Positions 31,812 through 42,560 of a stretch of DNA of 64,000 nt are shown here, one piece after another. Source of the DNA: Bubalus kerabau (Eukaryota > Chordata > Mammalia > Artiodactyla > Bovidae); assembly GCF_029407905.1 (NCBI RefSeq), contig NC_073643.1, forward strand, positions 31,400,001 to 31,464,000. Reading direction: 5' to 3'. The notes under the pieces were generated by a model that was given only the letters and a program-made list of their open reading frames with translations, searched no databases and was not told the origin of the DNA. Position 1 is the stretch's first letter, and each line of letters opens with the position of its first letter. The position numbers were made by a program, and so were the translations under genes.

Positions 31812-33083
31812 TTAGGATGGACTGGTTGGACCTTCTTGCAGTCCAAGGACTCTCAAGAGTCTTCTCCAACACCACAGTTCAAAAGCATCAATTCTTCCAC
31901 GCTCAGCTTTCTTCACAGTCCAACTCTCACATCCATACATGACCACAGGAAAAACCATAGCCTTGACTAGACGGACCTTAGTTGGCAAAGGAATGTCTCT
32001 GCTTTTGAATATGCTATCTAGGTTGGTCATAACTTTCCTTCCAAGGAGTAAGCGTCTTTTCATTTCATGGCTGCACTCACCATCTGCAGTGATTTTGGAG
32101 CCCAGAAAAATAAAGTCTGCCACTGTTTCCACTGTTTCCCCATCCATTTGCCATGAAGTGATGGGACCGGATGCCATGATCTTCGTTTTCTGAATGTTGA
32201 GCTTTAAGCCAACTTTTTCACTCTCCTCTTTCACTTTCATCAAGAGGCTTTTTAGTTCCTCTTCACTTTCTGGCATAAGGGTGGTGTCATCTGCATATCT
32301 GAGGTTATTGATATTTCTCCCCTGGTGGCTCAGATGGTAAAGTGTCTGCCTACAATGTGGGAGACCCAGGTTCAATCCCTGGGTGAGGAAGATCTCCTGG
32401 AGAAGGGAATGGCAACCCACTCCAGTATTCTTCAGTTCAGGACAGTCGCTCAGTCGTGTCCAACTCTTTGCGACCCCATGAATCGCAGCACACCAGGCTT
32501 CCGTGTCCATCACCAACTCCCGGAGTTCACTCAGACTCACGTCCATCGAGTCAGTGATGCCATCCAGCCATCTCATCCTCTGTTGTCCCCTTCTCCTCCT
32601 GCCCCCAATACCTCCCACCATCAGAGTCTTTTCTAATGAGTCAATTCTTCGCATGAGGTGGCCAAAGTACTGGAGTTTCAGCTTTAGCATCATTCCTTCC
32701 AAAGAAATCCCAGGGCTGGTCTCCTTCAGAATGGACTGGTTGGATCTCCTTGCAGGCCAAGGGACTCTCAAGAGTCTTCTCCAACACCACAGTTCAAAAG
32801 CATCAATTCTTTGGCGTTCAGCCTTCTTCACAGTCCAACTCTCACATCCATACATGACCACAGGAAAAACCATAGCCTTGACTAGACGGACCTTTGTTGG
32901 CAAACTAATGTCTCTGCTTTTGAATATGCTATCTAGGTTGGTCATAACTTTCCTTCCAAGGAGTAAGCGTCTTTTAATATCATGGCTGCAGTCACCATCT
33001 GCAGTGATTTTGGAGCCCAGAAAAATAAAGTCTGCCACTGTTTCCCCATCTATTTGCCATGAAGTGATGGGACCAGATGCCAT
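31812..33083 (-). pseudogene. 423-codon fusion frame across BovB B, SINE and BovB A
   Basis: One open frame runs from BovB copy B C-terminal region (MASGPITSWQIDGE, VMYGCESWTVKKAE) through its 3'UTR and the antisense SINE (LSHQGR at the join) into copy A. There it continues with NNLRYADDTTL, SEEELKSLL and again VMYGCESWT. So it contains a duplicated C-terminal region around an RT YADD box. It is a chance fusion: no start context or promoter is seen. The missing frame breaks reflect the youth of both copies. Confidence 0.75.
32319..32431 (+). mobile_element. Partial Bov-tA SINE between two BovBs
   Basis: CCTGGTGGCTCAGATGGTAA through 'ggttcaatccc' to 'cccactccagtattct'. The 3' half and tail are absent, so it was cut by the rearrangement that placed copy B next to it. 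Confidence 0.88.
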
Positions 33084-33579
33084 GAAGTGATGGGACCAGA
33101 TGCCATGATCTTCGTTTTCTGAATGTTGAGCTTTAAGCCAACTTTTTCACTCTCCACTTTCACTTTCATCAAGAGGCTTTTTAGTTCCTCTTCACTTTCT
33201 GCCATAAGGGTGGTGTCATCTGCATATCTGAGGTTATTGATATTTCTCCCGGCAATCTTGATTCCAGCTTGTGTTTCTCCCAGTCCAGCGTTTCTCATGA
33301 TGTACTCTGCATATAAGTTAAATAAGCAGGGTGACAATATACAGCCTTGACGTACTCCTTTTCCTATTTGGAACCAGTCTGTTGTGCCATGTCCAGTTCT
33401 AACTGTTGCTTCCTGACCTCCATATAGGTTTCTCAAGAGGCAGGTCAGGTGGTCTGGTATTCCCATCTCTTTCAGAATTGTCCACAGTTTATTGTGATCC
33501 ACACAGTCAAAGGCTTTGGCATAGTCAATAAAGCAGAAATAGATGTTTTTCTGGAACTCTCTTGCTATTTCTATGATTA
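33050..33579 (-). pseudogene. BovB copy B, RT palm region
   Basis: Reading on minus from 33579: EFQKNIYFCFIDYAKAFDCV (first catalytic Asp), GVRQGCILSPCLFNLYAEYI, and NNLRYADDTTLMAESEEELK (catalytic Asps). The frame is open to about 33050. There a 23-bp tandem duplication (33056-33078 and 33079-33101) shifts it. The native 5' part of the element is missing. Confidence 0.9.
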
Positions 33580-33602
33580 CCCCCCCCCAAAAAGGGGGGG
33601 GG
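33580..33602. other. C9-A5-G9 perfect hairpin at BovB 5' junction
   Basis: Nine C, five A, nine G in a row, between truncated BovB and the TSD. Not part of BovB or of the target L1. Either filler DNA made during insertion or an assembly artefact. Confidence 0.85.
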
Positions 33603-33634
33603 CTCAAAGAAATAGATTTCTTTAGGCTTTTATT

Positions 33635-33729
33635 GGAGTTGGTGATGGACAGGGAGGCCTGGTGTGCTGCGATTCATGGGGTCACAAAGAGTCGGACACG
33701 ACTGAGTGACTGATCTGATCTGATCTGAA
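33635..33729 (+). mobile_element. BovB 3' end fragment, sense
   Basis: GGAGTTGGTGATGGACAGGG to GACTGATCTGATCTGATCTGA, the last 95 bp of BovB with its tail. A severely truncated insertion in the old L1, close to the compound BovB and in opposite orientation. The same-size piece is at 41117-41211. Confidence 0.92.
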
Positions 33730-33735
33730 GGTCCC

Positions 33736-35340
33736 TAACTCTGCACTTTGACAACTTTTGCCAAATTTGGGAGGTTCTTATATTGTTATTTCTTCTAATG
33801 TATTTTCTATGCTTTTCTCTACCTCTTCTCAAACTCCAAGATTAGGAATGTGTTGTTTTTGTCTTTTAACTTTCCTACACTGGGTCTTAGTTTTGGCACA
33901 TGGGATCTTTAGTTGCAGCATGTGAGCTCCACAGCATGTGGGCTCTTAGTTGCAGATGCAGGATCTAGTTTCCTGACCAGGAGTCAAATCTGAGCCCCGT
34001 ACTTTGGGAATGCAGAGTCTTAACCACTGGACCAACAGGGAAGTCTCCCAGATAGGAATGTTAAACCTTCTGGTATTCTCTCCCAGGTCCCTCAGGATCT
34101 GTTTACTTTTTAATCTTTCTTTTCTGCGTTGCTCAGGTTGTTTTCTTCCTATTAGTCTATCTTCAAGTTCACTGACTCTTCTCTACCATCTCTATTCTGC
34201 TGATGAGTCCATCCAGTGGGTTTTTCATTTCAGTGATTGTATTTTTCAGCTCTAAAATGTTTATTTGAAAAAGAAAATACAATGTTTATTTGGTTCATTT
34301 TATCTTCTTTGCTGAGACTTTTTGTTTTTCCATTTATGTCCAGGGTCTTCCAGATTCCTTGTTAGAGCATTTCTTTAACAGCTGCTTTAAAGTTTTGTCA
34401 GATAATTCTGATATCTGTGTTATCTCAGCATGGGTGTCCTTTGCCATGTGAGCTGAGATTCCCATTTCTTTACATGCTGAAAAATTTTGGTTTGTATCCT
34501 GGACATTTAAAATATTACATTATAAGATTCTGAGTCTTTCTGAAATCCTATGGAGATTGTTGATATTTTTGTTTTAGCAGTTAATTAGCCCAGTGGGGCT
34601 CAGTCCTCAGTTTCTAAAAGGCTTTCTATGGGTTGTGGTTTCAAGGTCAGTTCAGCTTTTAAATCTAGTGTGGTACTATTGAGATTTGTGCCATATCTTC
34701 ACCACCCAGGGTCCAGCCAGGAACTTGGACATAGTCTATTCTGTAGCTCAGTTCAAAGGGCTGTGTGTTGTTTAGAGACAACTCCAGATGTGAGTGAGTG
34801 AACCCAGGAGCTTTTTCCTCCCTCTTGAATGTCCCTGACACTTTTCAGCTCCCTGAACTCCACTTTTTGCTCACCTGGGCAGAAAACTGGAGCTTTATCA
34901 ATCTCACTCTGCCACACACAGCCCACAGATGTGCTTACATCCAGAGCCATGTTTTAGGACTTAGAGGGTTAAAAAGCAATGATGGTTTGCCTTACCTCCT
35001 GGAGAGACCACAACTCTTGTTTTTGGAGGCAAAGGTCCCTTCCACCAAGTGCTAAGCTCCCATGGGTCTGCACTGCTGCCTCTGCTCTGACAACACAACC
35101 GTTTGCACCTCAAGACTACTTGTGGGCTGAGGTGCAGCAGGATGGAAAAGACAAGAAAGAACAGCAACAAAGACAAGCAGGATGTTTTCTCATCCTCTCT
35201 CAGTGCTAGGAAACCTCTTCTTCCCTCCTCAAACCAAAGAGAGAGTGCTCCTCCTGGAGCTCCCCTGTCCACACCGATGCCACTCCCCAGTTTCAAGCTG
35301 CATTGAGTTCAGCCCACTGGGTCCCAGAGGGAAGAAAGGA
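33736..35340 (-). mobile_element. Old L1M, ORF1 and 5'UTR part, antisense
   Basis: Contains 'ttcaagttcactgactcttct', 'tttttcatttcagtgattgta' and 'ctgataatt..' blocks of the L1M ORF1 and 5'UTR. Beyond about 34600 the assignment is weaker. The element is interrupted by a CHR-type SINE. With 16640-20704 and 30004-31508 this makes about 6 kb of old L1 after removing insertions, near full length. Confidence 0.6.
33880..34047 (-). mobile_element. CHR-type tRNA-derived SINE, antisense
   Basis: 'tagttgcagcatgtgagctc', 'catgtgggctcttagttgc', 'tcttaaccactggaccaaca' and GGGAAGTC at the end match the antisense layout of the cetruminant CHR family. Older than Bov-tA. Confidence 0.8.
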
Positions 35341-36210
35341 TCCTTGTTGTTTATTTACTTATATGCAATACACTTAACAGCCCTAGCTCTTTCATTACAA
35401 GCCAAGAGAAACTGGCTTTCCCAAAAGATGGGATTTTTACATCTTGAATAACTGAAAGCTTTGTTTTTGCTTGTCTGTGCTTCCTCGTTTTTAAAGTAAA
35501 GTTTCTGTTGTAATGTAGTGGGCATCTGTTGGGCTTCTTTGGGTGATAGCCCCGAAATTCCTTCAGGGATCCACTGCTGACCCTCTGCCAGGCTGTACAA
35601 CGTGCATATTCTGTATGCCCTGAGTGCGGTTGTCACTGCAGGAATGAAAACCAAGAGCAAGAGTTTACATGGAACTCTTGGGAAACAGTATCTCTTGTTC
35701 TGTTGGGGTTACTAAGTGAGGAAGATGTGAATCCGAAGCTGCATCTTCCCATTGCTTTCAAAGAGCTTACTGAATAGTAAAAAGTCAAGAAAAAAGCACA
35801 GTTGATCAGTGGAGGTAACAGATTTTTGGTAACACCAATAATATGCCTGCAGACCTTCCTCTTCTTGCAGCACTTCAGTTACACAAGCTAGGCAATTTCT
35901 ACTTTGCTCAAGCTACTCTGTGTTCATTTTCTGTCCCTTGCAACCAAAAGTGTCCCCACTAATGCGTAAATGAGCCCTTTGTCTGCTTTCCTTCATTATG
36001 GCCTGAATCTTGAGTTGATTATCTTTAATCAGTAGCACATGGAGATTTGTATTGGAGTCATTTGTCAAAACCCACTGGAAGAAATTGAACTTGCTGGGCA
36101 AATTTTATCTGCCTGTACTCTCTTCTTGTTGTTGTTTTGTCAGTAATACCCGTTCAGTGTTTTTAGGGTACTGCTCATTTTGTGTTTTCCCCAGAACTAG
36201 ACCCTGGGTA
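35340..36210. other. Unique DNA, no gene seen
   Basis: No recognised repeat or gene. Frames under 105 codons. Confidence 0.45.
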
Positions 36211-36220
36211 GAGAATTTGA

Positions 36221-36649
36221 GTTGTTGTTGTTCAGTTGCTCAGTAGTGTCGACATTTCGTGACCCCATGGACTGCAGCATGCCAGGCTTCCCTGTCCTTC
36301 ACAATCTCCCAGAGCTTGCTCAAACTCATGTCCAGTGAGTCAGTGATGCCATTCAACCATCTCATCCCCTTCTCCTCCTGCCTTCAATCTTTCCCAGCAT
36401 CAGAGTCTTTTTTGATGAGTTGGCTCTTTGCATCAGGTGGCCAAAGTATTGGAGCTTTAGCTTCAGCATCAGTCCTTCTAATGAATATTCAGGGTTGATT
36501 TCCTTTAGGATTGAATAGTTTGATCTCCTTGCAGTCCAAAGAAGTCTTCTCCAGCACCACAATTCAAAAGCATCAATTCTTCAGCATTCAACCTTCTTTA
36601 TGGTCCAATTTTCACATCCATATATGACTACTGGAAAAACCATAGCTTT
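36221..36649 (-). mobile_element. BovB 3' fragment, antisense, (AAC)n tail
   Basis: Starts with GTTGTTGTTGTTCAGTTGCTCAG and ends at 'ctggaaaaaccatagctttg'. Flanks GAGAATTTGA (36211-36220) and GAGAATTAGA (36650-36659) form a 10-bp TSD with one mismatch. Small frame pieces of the C-terminal region remain. Confidence 0.9.
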
Positions 36650-36659
36650 GAGAATTAGA

Positions 36660-37540
36660 GTACCAGTGGTTTATTTCAAAGGTGATCCCAAGAGTATTAG
36701 CAAGAGATTGTGTGAATAAAGGTGGGAAAATGAAGATGAGTTATTGAGAAATTTCCCACATAGTGCCACTGGGGCCCAATCCTGCTGTGGGGTTCTGGAG
36801 GACACTATAGAATAAGCCCCAGAATTAACTCAGTCAGCAAGTGAGAAATTGTGATGAGTGAGATTCATTCATCTTCCAGCTCATATTCATGATTGCTGAG
36901 TACTGTTTCTAGAATTTTAATTCCCTGGCACTTTTCACCTGTGCTTCTCAGGAGCTGAGAGCAAGCCTTTAGAGGAAGTTGTAGAACCTATAACTGGACT
37001 TGGTAGGCATGTGGTTGGGGGACCCCCCCCCACCAAGAGTTCAGAAGGACATGGGAGGGGCATAGCCAGCATTTGCCCCCAGACTTGTGAATATTCTTGT
37101 GTTTTGTTCCTAGACTTTCAGCTTAGCCTCTTTACACAGAATAAGGAAGTGTATTGATTGCATGTGTATCGATTGATAAGTGATGTCTCTTGACAAACAC
37201 AATAGCTTTAAAACTTATCAAGCTTATCCATGTTTGGAAAGATGAGATTGAGGTCAAAAGTATGATGGTTTCTAGACAATTCCTATCATTCATTCATTTA
37301 TTCATGCATACAACACATGCTTTAGGGGAATGGAAATCAATAAAGTCCCTGTCCTTACAAAGCCCAAAAGCTTGTATTGGGCAGACCGAAGTGTAATTCC
37401 TGGTGGAATAAAATGTTGTTTTCTTTAATAGCAGTGGATATAAACTGTTGTTAGAGGGCAGAGGTAGAGTTATAAAGAAGATAGTATTTATGTCTTAAAA
37501 GATGAGAAGGAAAGAAGGGAAGGAAGAAGGGCATTTCTTC
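36660..37540. other. Unique DNA, no gene seen
   Basis: No gene supported. 37275-37410 ('attcattcatttattcatgc' onward) resembles an old dispersed mammalian repeat. C-run at 37021-37031. Confidence 0.4.
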
Positions 37541-38095
37541 TTCTTATTATTATTGCATAGCAAATTTTCAAAAAATTATGGCATAAAACAGCAACCATTT
37601 TATTATGCATATAATTGTGTGGGCCAGGAATTTGAAAGGGATCCCAGAGGCATCAGCTCATCTCTAGGCCATGATATCTGGAACCTACCTAGGCAGACTC
37701 AAAGCCTAGAGGTGACTCTGTGACTAGGGTGTGGCATCGTCTGAAGGTTCACTCACTTGCTTGTCTGGCAGTCAGTGCTGACGTTTTCAGAGACTTTGGG
37801 ATGATTGAGGACCAGTACATCTATACTTGGCCTCATCATGTGACTGCTTGGGCTTCCTCACAGCATAGTGCCTGGCTTCCAAGACCAAGTGCTCCACAGC
37901 AACCAGGTAGAAGCTATGTTGCCATTTATGGCCAAGCCCTGGAAGTCACCTTCATGATGATCACAAGCCTGCCCACACTCAAGGGGTGGAAACTTGAGCC
38001 CATCTATCAGAGGGGAGAGTGTCAGAGTCATATTACGAGTGGTAAGACAGATATTGTTGCAACCAGTTTTAGAAAATACCATTGAGGACAGCATT
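37540..38095 (-). mobile_element. Old MaLR-like LTR, antisense, family uncertain
   Basis: 'aacagcaaccattttattatgc', 'gtgggccaggaatttg' and 'cagctcatctctaggcc' follow the antisense pattern of a common old LTR with a 'taacaaaccaccccaaa..tttatt' start. A similar pattern is at 45320-45840. The 121-codon frame at 37720-38085 is a by-product. Confidence 0.5.
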
Positions 38096-38293
38096 GAAAT
38101 GATAAAATCATCTCATCCATCTTGTATTTAGTAATATCTTTCCCGGGCTGTATTATTTTATGATATATATCATTTTAAATTACTTAGATTGACTGTCAGA
38201 TTGAGTCATAAGGATATGATGAGAGAGATATATTATTTGGTGCATTTGTCACGGTCTCTCTCCCTGACCCACACTGTGAGAAGCAATGCCATA

Positions 38294-38304
38294 GCGCCTG
38301 CGCA
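38294..38304 (+). promoter_or_regulatory. NRF1-like motif GCGCCTGCGCA
   Basis: One-off match to the palindromic NRF1 consensus in otherwise CpG-poor sequence. No promoter context seen. Confidence 0.25.
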
Positions 38305-38621
38305 GAGCTGGGGAGGAGGGTGCTAGAACTAGCAGAGCAGATTCTCTTTAGAGGTCAACAAAGGCAAAGACTGTGAAATTCTTATCTTAATATTAAAGTT
38401 GATTATAAACAAACATATATATTCCAGTTTATTTTCTCAGTGAATCTAATTTTGGGGTGTATTTAAAAGTGTTGGATTCACTTAGTGTGTGGTTTTATTG
38501 CCTCCAAAAGAACATTCTAATTTATGCCACTTTTGAAATAATTATAAGAAGATGCAGAGACCAGTTGAGAAAGTCTCTTTTGTCCATTGCTTGGATTTTG
38601 TCTTTAAAACTGAAACTTAAT

Positions 38622-39098
38622 ATAGATGGTCCCTGATTTGATGGTTTGACTTAGAACTTTTCAGCTTGATGGTGGCATGCATTCAGTAGAAACTGTACTT
38701 TGAATTTTTGATTTAGTTCTCTCCTTGGGCTAGAGGCATGTGGTACAGCACTCTCTGGTGCCAAGCACCCTCTCAGCCATGCAACCAGCAAGAAAAACAA
38801 TCAGTGCACCTACAACCATTCTGTGCCCAGACAACTGCCCTACTTTTCACTTTCAGTACAGTATTCAAACATTACATGAGATATTCAGCACTTTGGTATA
38901 AAATAGGCTTTGTGATAGGTGATTTTGTCCAACTGTAGGCTATTATAAGCTTTCTGAGCACGTTTCAGGTTGGCTAGGCTAAGCTGTGATATTTGGTAAA
39001 TTAAGTGTATTAGATGCATTTTGACTTGAGGTATTTTCAACTTATGATGGGTTTATGGAGATGTAACCCCATTGTAAGTGAAGGAAGATCTATCGTTC
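38622..39098. mobile_element. Non-autonomous DNA transposon (MER type)
   Basis: Ends are imperfect inverted repeats: AGATGGTCCCTGATTTGATGG at the left and, on minus from the right, AGATCTTCCTTCACTTACAA. Internal 'gcattcagtagaaactgtac', 'ccaactgtaggctatta' and 'ggttggctaggctaagctgtg' match a widespread mammalian MER element I recall but will not name. No transposase frame. Confidence 0.65.
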
Positions 39099-39184
39099 GC
39101 ATTTTTAAAGCCGTATTTTTAAAAATGTTTATAATAGACAGCTCATAATCAGACTGGGCAGGACATGGAGACACTCTGGCACTT

Positions 39185-39400
39185 TAGTGCAGGCAGGAGC
39201 TAGGAGGCAGTGTTGCACTGTAGTCTGGCGGTTTAGACACTGAATCCCAAACGTGTCACCTGCACTTCTGTGATATGCGGGCAACTGACTCAAATTGTCA
39301 GAGTCTTGATTTCTTAACCTCTAAATTAGGGATAATGTTGCCTACTTTTTTGTATTGCAACATAGATAAAATAAGACAAAGTCTCTGATACCTAGGAGAT
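39185..39400 (+). repeat. MIR SINE, sense
   Basis: 'gtagtctggcggtttagacac', 'acttctgtgatatgcgggc', 'ttaacctctaaattagggataatg' follow the sense MIR order. Confidence 0.65.
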
Positions 39401-40735
39401 AATAAATTGAATATTGAGGGAGGATCTAAGAGAAATTGAATCTCATGCTCACTCAGTTCTGTCTGAAATTAGATGGCAGGTCAGTAGCCACATCATTAGT
39501 CTTTATATAATTTCCCTAAAGGCAGGAAAAAGGCATAAAACAGCTAGAGCCTTCTTATTACATATGTGTGTGCACATACATGTATGTGTGTCAGAATCTT
39601 GACTATAAAGAATTTTTTATCAACCATTTCCCCCAACACACACACCTTTATCTTCTCCCTGTTTCCATTTTGTGGGAGTTGAAGCTTCACAGGCATTTCC
39701 TGATTACTTCTCAGTGATATGTATTAACTGAGGAGAAGGCAAAGGCTCACAGGGGAGAGGCAGCTCAAGTCCAAAGTGTTCACTTGGCTCAGAGCCCCAT
39801 TTCCTGAGCAGCCTCTTTCCCCTTTCCTTGCAATCTGCGTTAGAGGCAGGTCTGCGGTGTCACTGCAGGTCCAGCGATAGAGCTGTCGGGAGGAACAGAG
39901 CCCACATCTGCCCTGCCTTGTAATTAAAGTCCTGGTCCTCCACCATCACCCCCACCACGTTGCCATGAGACACCAGCTTCACTCAGGGCCCCTGGAAATG
40001 GCAAGAGAATCACCATATCACCTGATATTCATTCTTTCTTTCAAGTTAGAAAGCCATGAAGTCACAGTAAAATCACTGAAAATGTCAACCTCAAATTGCC
40101 CTTGTGTGTGTGTGAGTGTGTGAAGTGTTTTTTAACTTAATTATTATATTGATGACACTCCACCTTTCAAATTCAGTCCCTTTGCTCATTATCCTGGTTT
40201 ATCATGATTATTGTCTACGTTGAAATGGATTTCACGACAACTCTGAAAAACCAGAGTTGGCTAAATTTAGCTTTAATTAGGCAGCATCTTAGCCCTGTGA
40301 TTATCTCCTCATTTCATTTGGATTCTACTCACTGGAATGCTGAGTGCGGTGTGGCACGACATTCATGCCGTTTTCACAGAATTCTGCACCACATTTCTTG
40401 CGATCAGGGTCCTTGTTTTGTGCCACAAATGGTTTTTGCAGATAGATCTTTAATCCTCTTGTGTAATCCAGGGTTTATTGGAGTTAGTTGAGTTATCCTT
40501 CACAGCTGGCAACTGCTAGGAGGAAAACCCCAAACAGAAGATCAGGGTATCTCTACCTCATACTGACTCCCCTCACCCGGAGGACCCCTAGTGGGCACTG
40601 GACATCAGCTACTTCAGATCAGGTGCTCCTGTCACCTCTGAATAGAGATTTCCACTTTAGTCAGATGGTGTACAAAATGGATTTTTGCAAACCTTAGCCA
40701 ATTCCTCCCTTTCCTGGAGAATGTGAAATATCCTG
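39400..40735. other. Unique DNA, no gene seen
   Basis: No repeat recognised in 39620-40735 and no gene. The absence of decayed repeats in 40150-40500 makes that part a possible conserved noncoding stretch (inference only). Confidence 0.4.
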
Positions 40736-40970
40736 TTTGAGAGGTAGTCTCTGAAGCCAGAGAAATTCAAATCTCAGTCTGACCTCTTACCAGCCCTTTG
40801 ATTTCAGGAATTCTCTTCTATGTGCCTTGGTTTCCTCATCTGTAAAACAGCGATATGGTAGCACCACTTCACAGCATCACCATGGGTACCAAGTGAGCTA
40901 CACATGTAAAGCACTTAGAACAGTGCCTGGCCTGGTAGATGGTGTGTATGTACTTGTTATTGCTGCTGCT
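40735..40970 (+). repeat. MIR SINE, sense
   Basis: 'tttcctcatctgtaaaacag', 'catgtaaagcacttagaacag', 'tgcctggcctggtag' in the sense MIR order. Confidence 0.85.
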
Positions 40971-41116
40971 TCTTTTATTACAGGCCTCTTGAAGAGTGGT
41001 ATCTGAAGAGTTATGTTAGCAACTAGCAGTAAGGTAGGTACAGTCTGAGATTAATGGACAAAATTCTAGTTGCAGGTAGAGAAACTTCACAAACCAGCCA
41101 GAATTTAGTCTGTAGT

Positions 41117-41211
41117 GGAGTTGGTGATGGACAGGGAGGCCTGACATGCTGCGATTCATGGGGTCGCAAAGAGTCAGACACGACTGAGCGACTGGACTGA
41201 ACTGAACTGGA
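41117..41211 (+). mobile_element. BovB 3' end fragment, sense
   Basis: GGAGTTGGTGATGGACAGGG to GACTGGACTGAACTGAACTG tail. Flanks AGTCTGTAG (41107-41115) and CGTCTATAG (41212-41220) share GTCT-TAG and may be the TSD. Confidence 0.9.
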
Positions 41212-41557
41212 CGTCTATAGGTACTGTGCGCCAGACATCCAGGCCCTATCCTGGGTTTTCCTTGGAAACTGTATAGTCAGAGTCTAGTTGGCACAATAGT
41301 AACCACTCCAGGTATTTCAAAGAGAGTGAACTGCATACCATGAAACAGTTATGCAGTTAATGAAAGGGTTGAGAAGTCAAATGAGATGGTGAGGGTGCCC
41401 AGCAGGAAATCTCTACTTTACTTATAACTAGGAGACCACAGGTAAAGCAGTGTTGCCAGAGTCCAGGGTCATCTAGGGAAGCTACAAATATGGTGGGTCT
41501 GAGCAGCAGGAGCTGGGACTGTGAAGGGAAGGGCTCCAGAGAGACACATACATAGTT

Positions 41558-41682
41558 GGAGAAGGAAATGGCAACTTACTCCAGTATTCTTGCTTGAGAA
41601 ATCCCATGGATAGAGGAGCCTGGTGGGCTACAGTCCATGAGGTCACAAAAGAGTCAGATACTACTTAATGATTGAAGAACAA
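41558..41682 (+). mobile_element. Bov-tA or Bov-A monomer SINE, 5'-truncated
   Basis: GGAGAAGGAAATGGCAACTT to 'gagtcagatactacttaatg', then a CA-rich tail (41680-41706). The tRNA-like head is missing. Confidence 0.85.
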
Positions 41683-41714
41683 CACACACCCACATACACA
41701 CACATATCCTACTT

Positions 41715-41860
41715 AATCTTTCCTTGTGAGGACAATTGCTTATGAGATATGAATTATTATTCCTATTCCCATTTTAAAATGTGAAAACTGAGGCTGATAT
41801 GGATTAATCAACTTGCCTAGCTAGCATTTGAACCCAGTCCATCAGATCCTAGATCCCACC
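41715..41860 (-). repeat. MIR SINE, antisense
   Basis: 'attattattcctattcccat', 'atgtgaaaactgaggctga' and 'catttgaacccagtcc' follow antisense MIR. Confidence 0.75.
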
Positions 41861-42404
41861 ATTCCAACCATATGAAACACAGCCTCCCTCTTCCCTGAGA
41901 ATTCTTATTCATCTTTTAGGTCTCAGCTCAGGTCATCCCCCAAATTAGATTGAGTCATCCCGGTTGTGCACTTCCCAAGCTGCCTGTTCTTCTCTCCCCA
42001 TAGTCATCAACACACTACACTGTAATTGCTGGTCTCACTGTGTTGGGCAAGGTGGGGTGGTGGCTTCCCTTTAAATTAATGAATGTTACCACTGTTGGTC
42101 ATCCTTGGGAACTCACAGGTACCCTGGGAACTATACCCAGCTAGGGAAGACTTTTCTCCCCCTTCAAGGAGACCTTGATTCCTCAGTGGGGGACTTCAGT
42201 TGATCCCTAACTTATGGAGGGTCTCCTGGGAAGCATTTAACATGAGTTCTCAACCACTTAACTCATCCTCAGGATGATTTCAGGACTGCACACTCTGGAA
42301 GAAACTACTCTTGGAGCAGATGTGTCTTATTTCTGTAATTCCAAAATTTTCAGTGAATTCTTATTAGAAGAGAAAAAGTAGAAGTTCCAAGTGTAAATTT
42401 TGGC

Positions 42405-42560
42405 ATCATGTAGGTCTATATCCTTTCACTTCCTAGTTGTGTGCTTTTCAGCTTACTTAACTTCTCTGAGCCTGTGATTCCTTATTGTAAAATGGATAAA
42501 AATTGTTGCTAACCCATGGTATTATTGCATATTGGCTGAAAATGTATAGAAACAAATTAG
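42405..42560 (+). repeat. MIR SINE, sense
   Basis: 'cttcctagttgtgtgctttt', 'acttaacttctctgagcctg' and 'tgtaaaatggataaaaat'. Confidence 0.75.

Larger units (their letters stand above)
31520..33612 (-). mobile_element. Compound BovB-SINE-BovB insertion with 11-bp TSD
   Basis: TSD TAGATTTCTTT at 31509-31519 and 33613-33623, exact. Contents on plus: BovB copy A 3' part (31521-32318), partial Bov-tA (32319-32431), BovB copy B (32432-33579), then a 33-nt filler (33580-33612) starting C9-A5-G9. Both BovB pieces are antisense and nearly alike. Copy A stops at 'gatatttctcc', exactly where copy B continues to 'cggcaatcttg'. One set of TSDs around the whole suggests a single initial insertion that was later duplicated internally, or a second element landing in the first. 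Confidence 0.85.

Noticed and set aside
38294..38304. NRF1 site as promoter evidence
   Set aside because: Isolated, no CpG island, no transcript sign; kept only as a weak motif.
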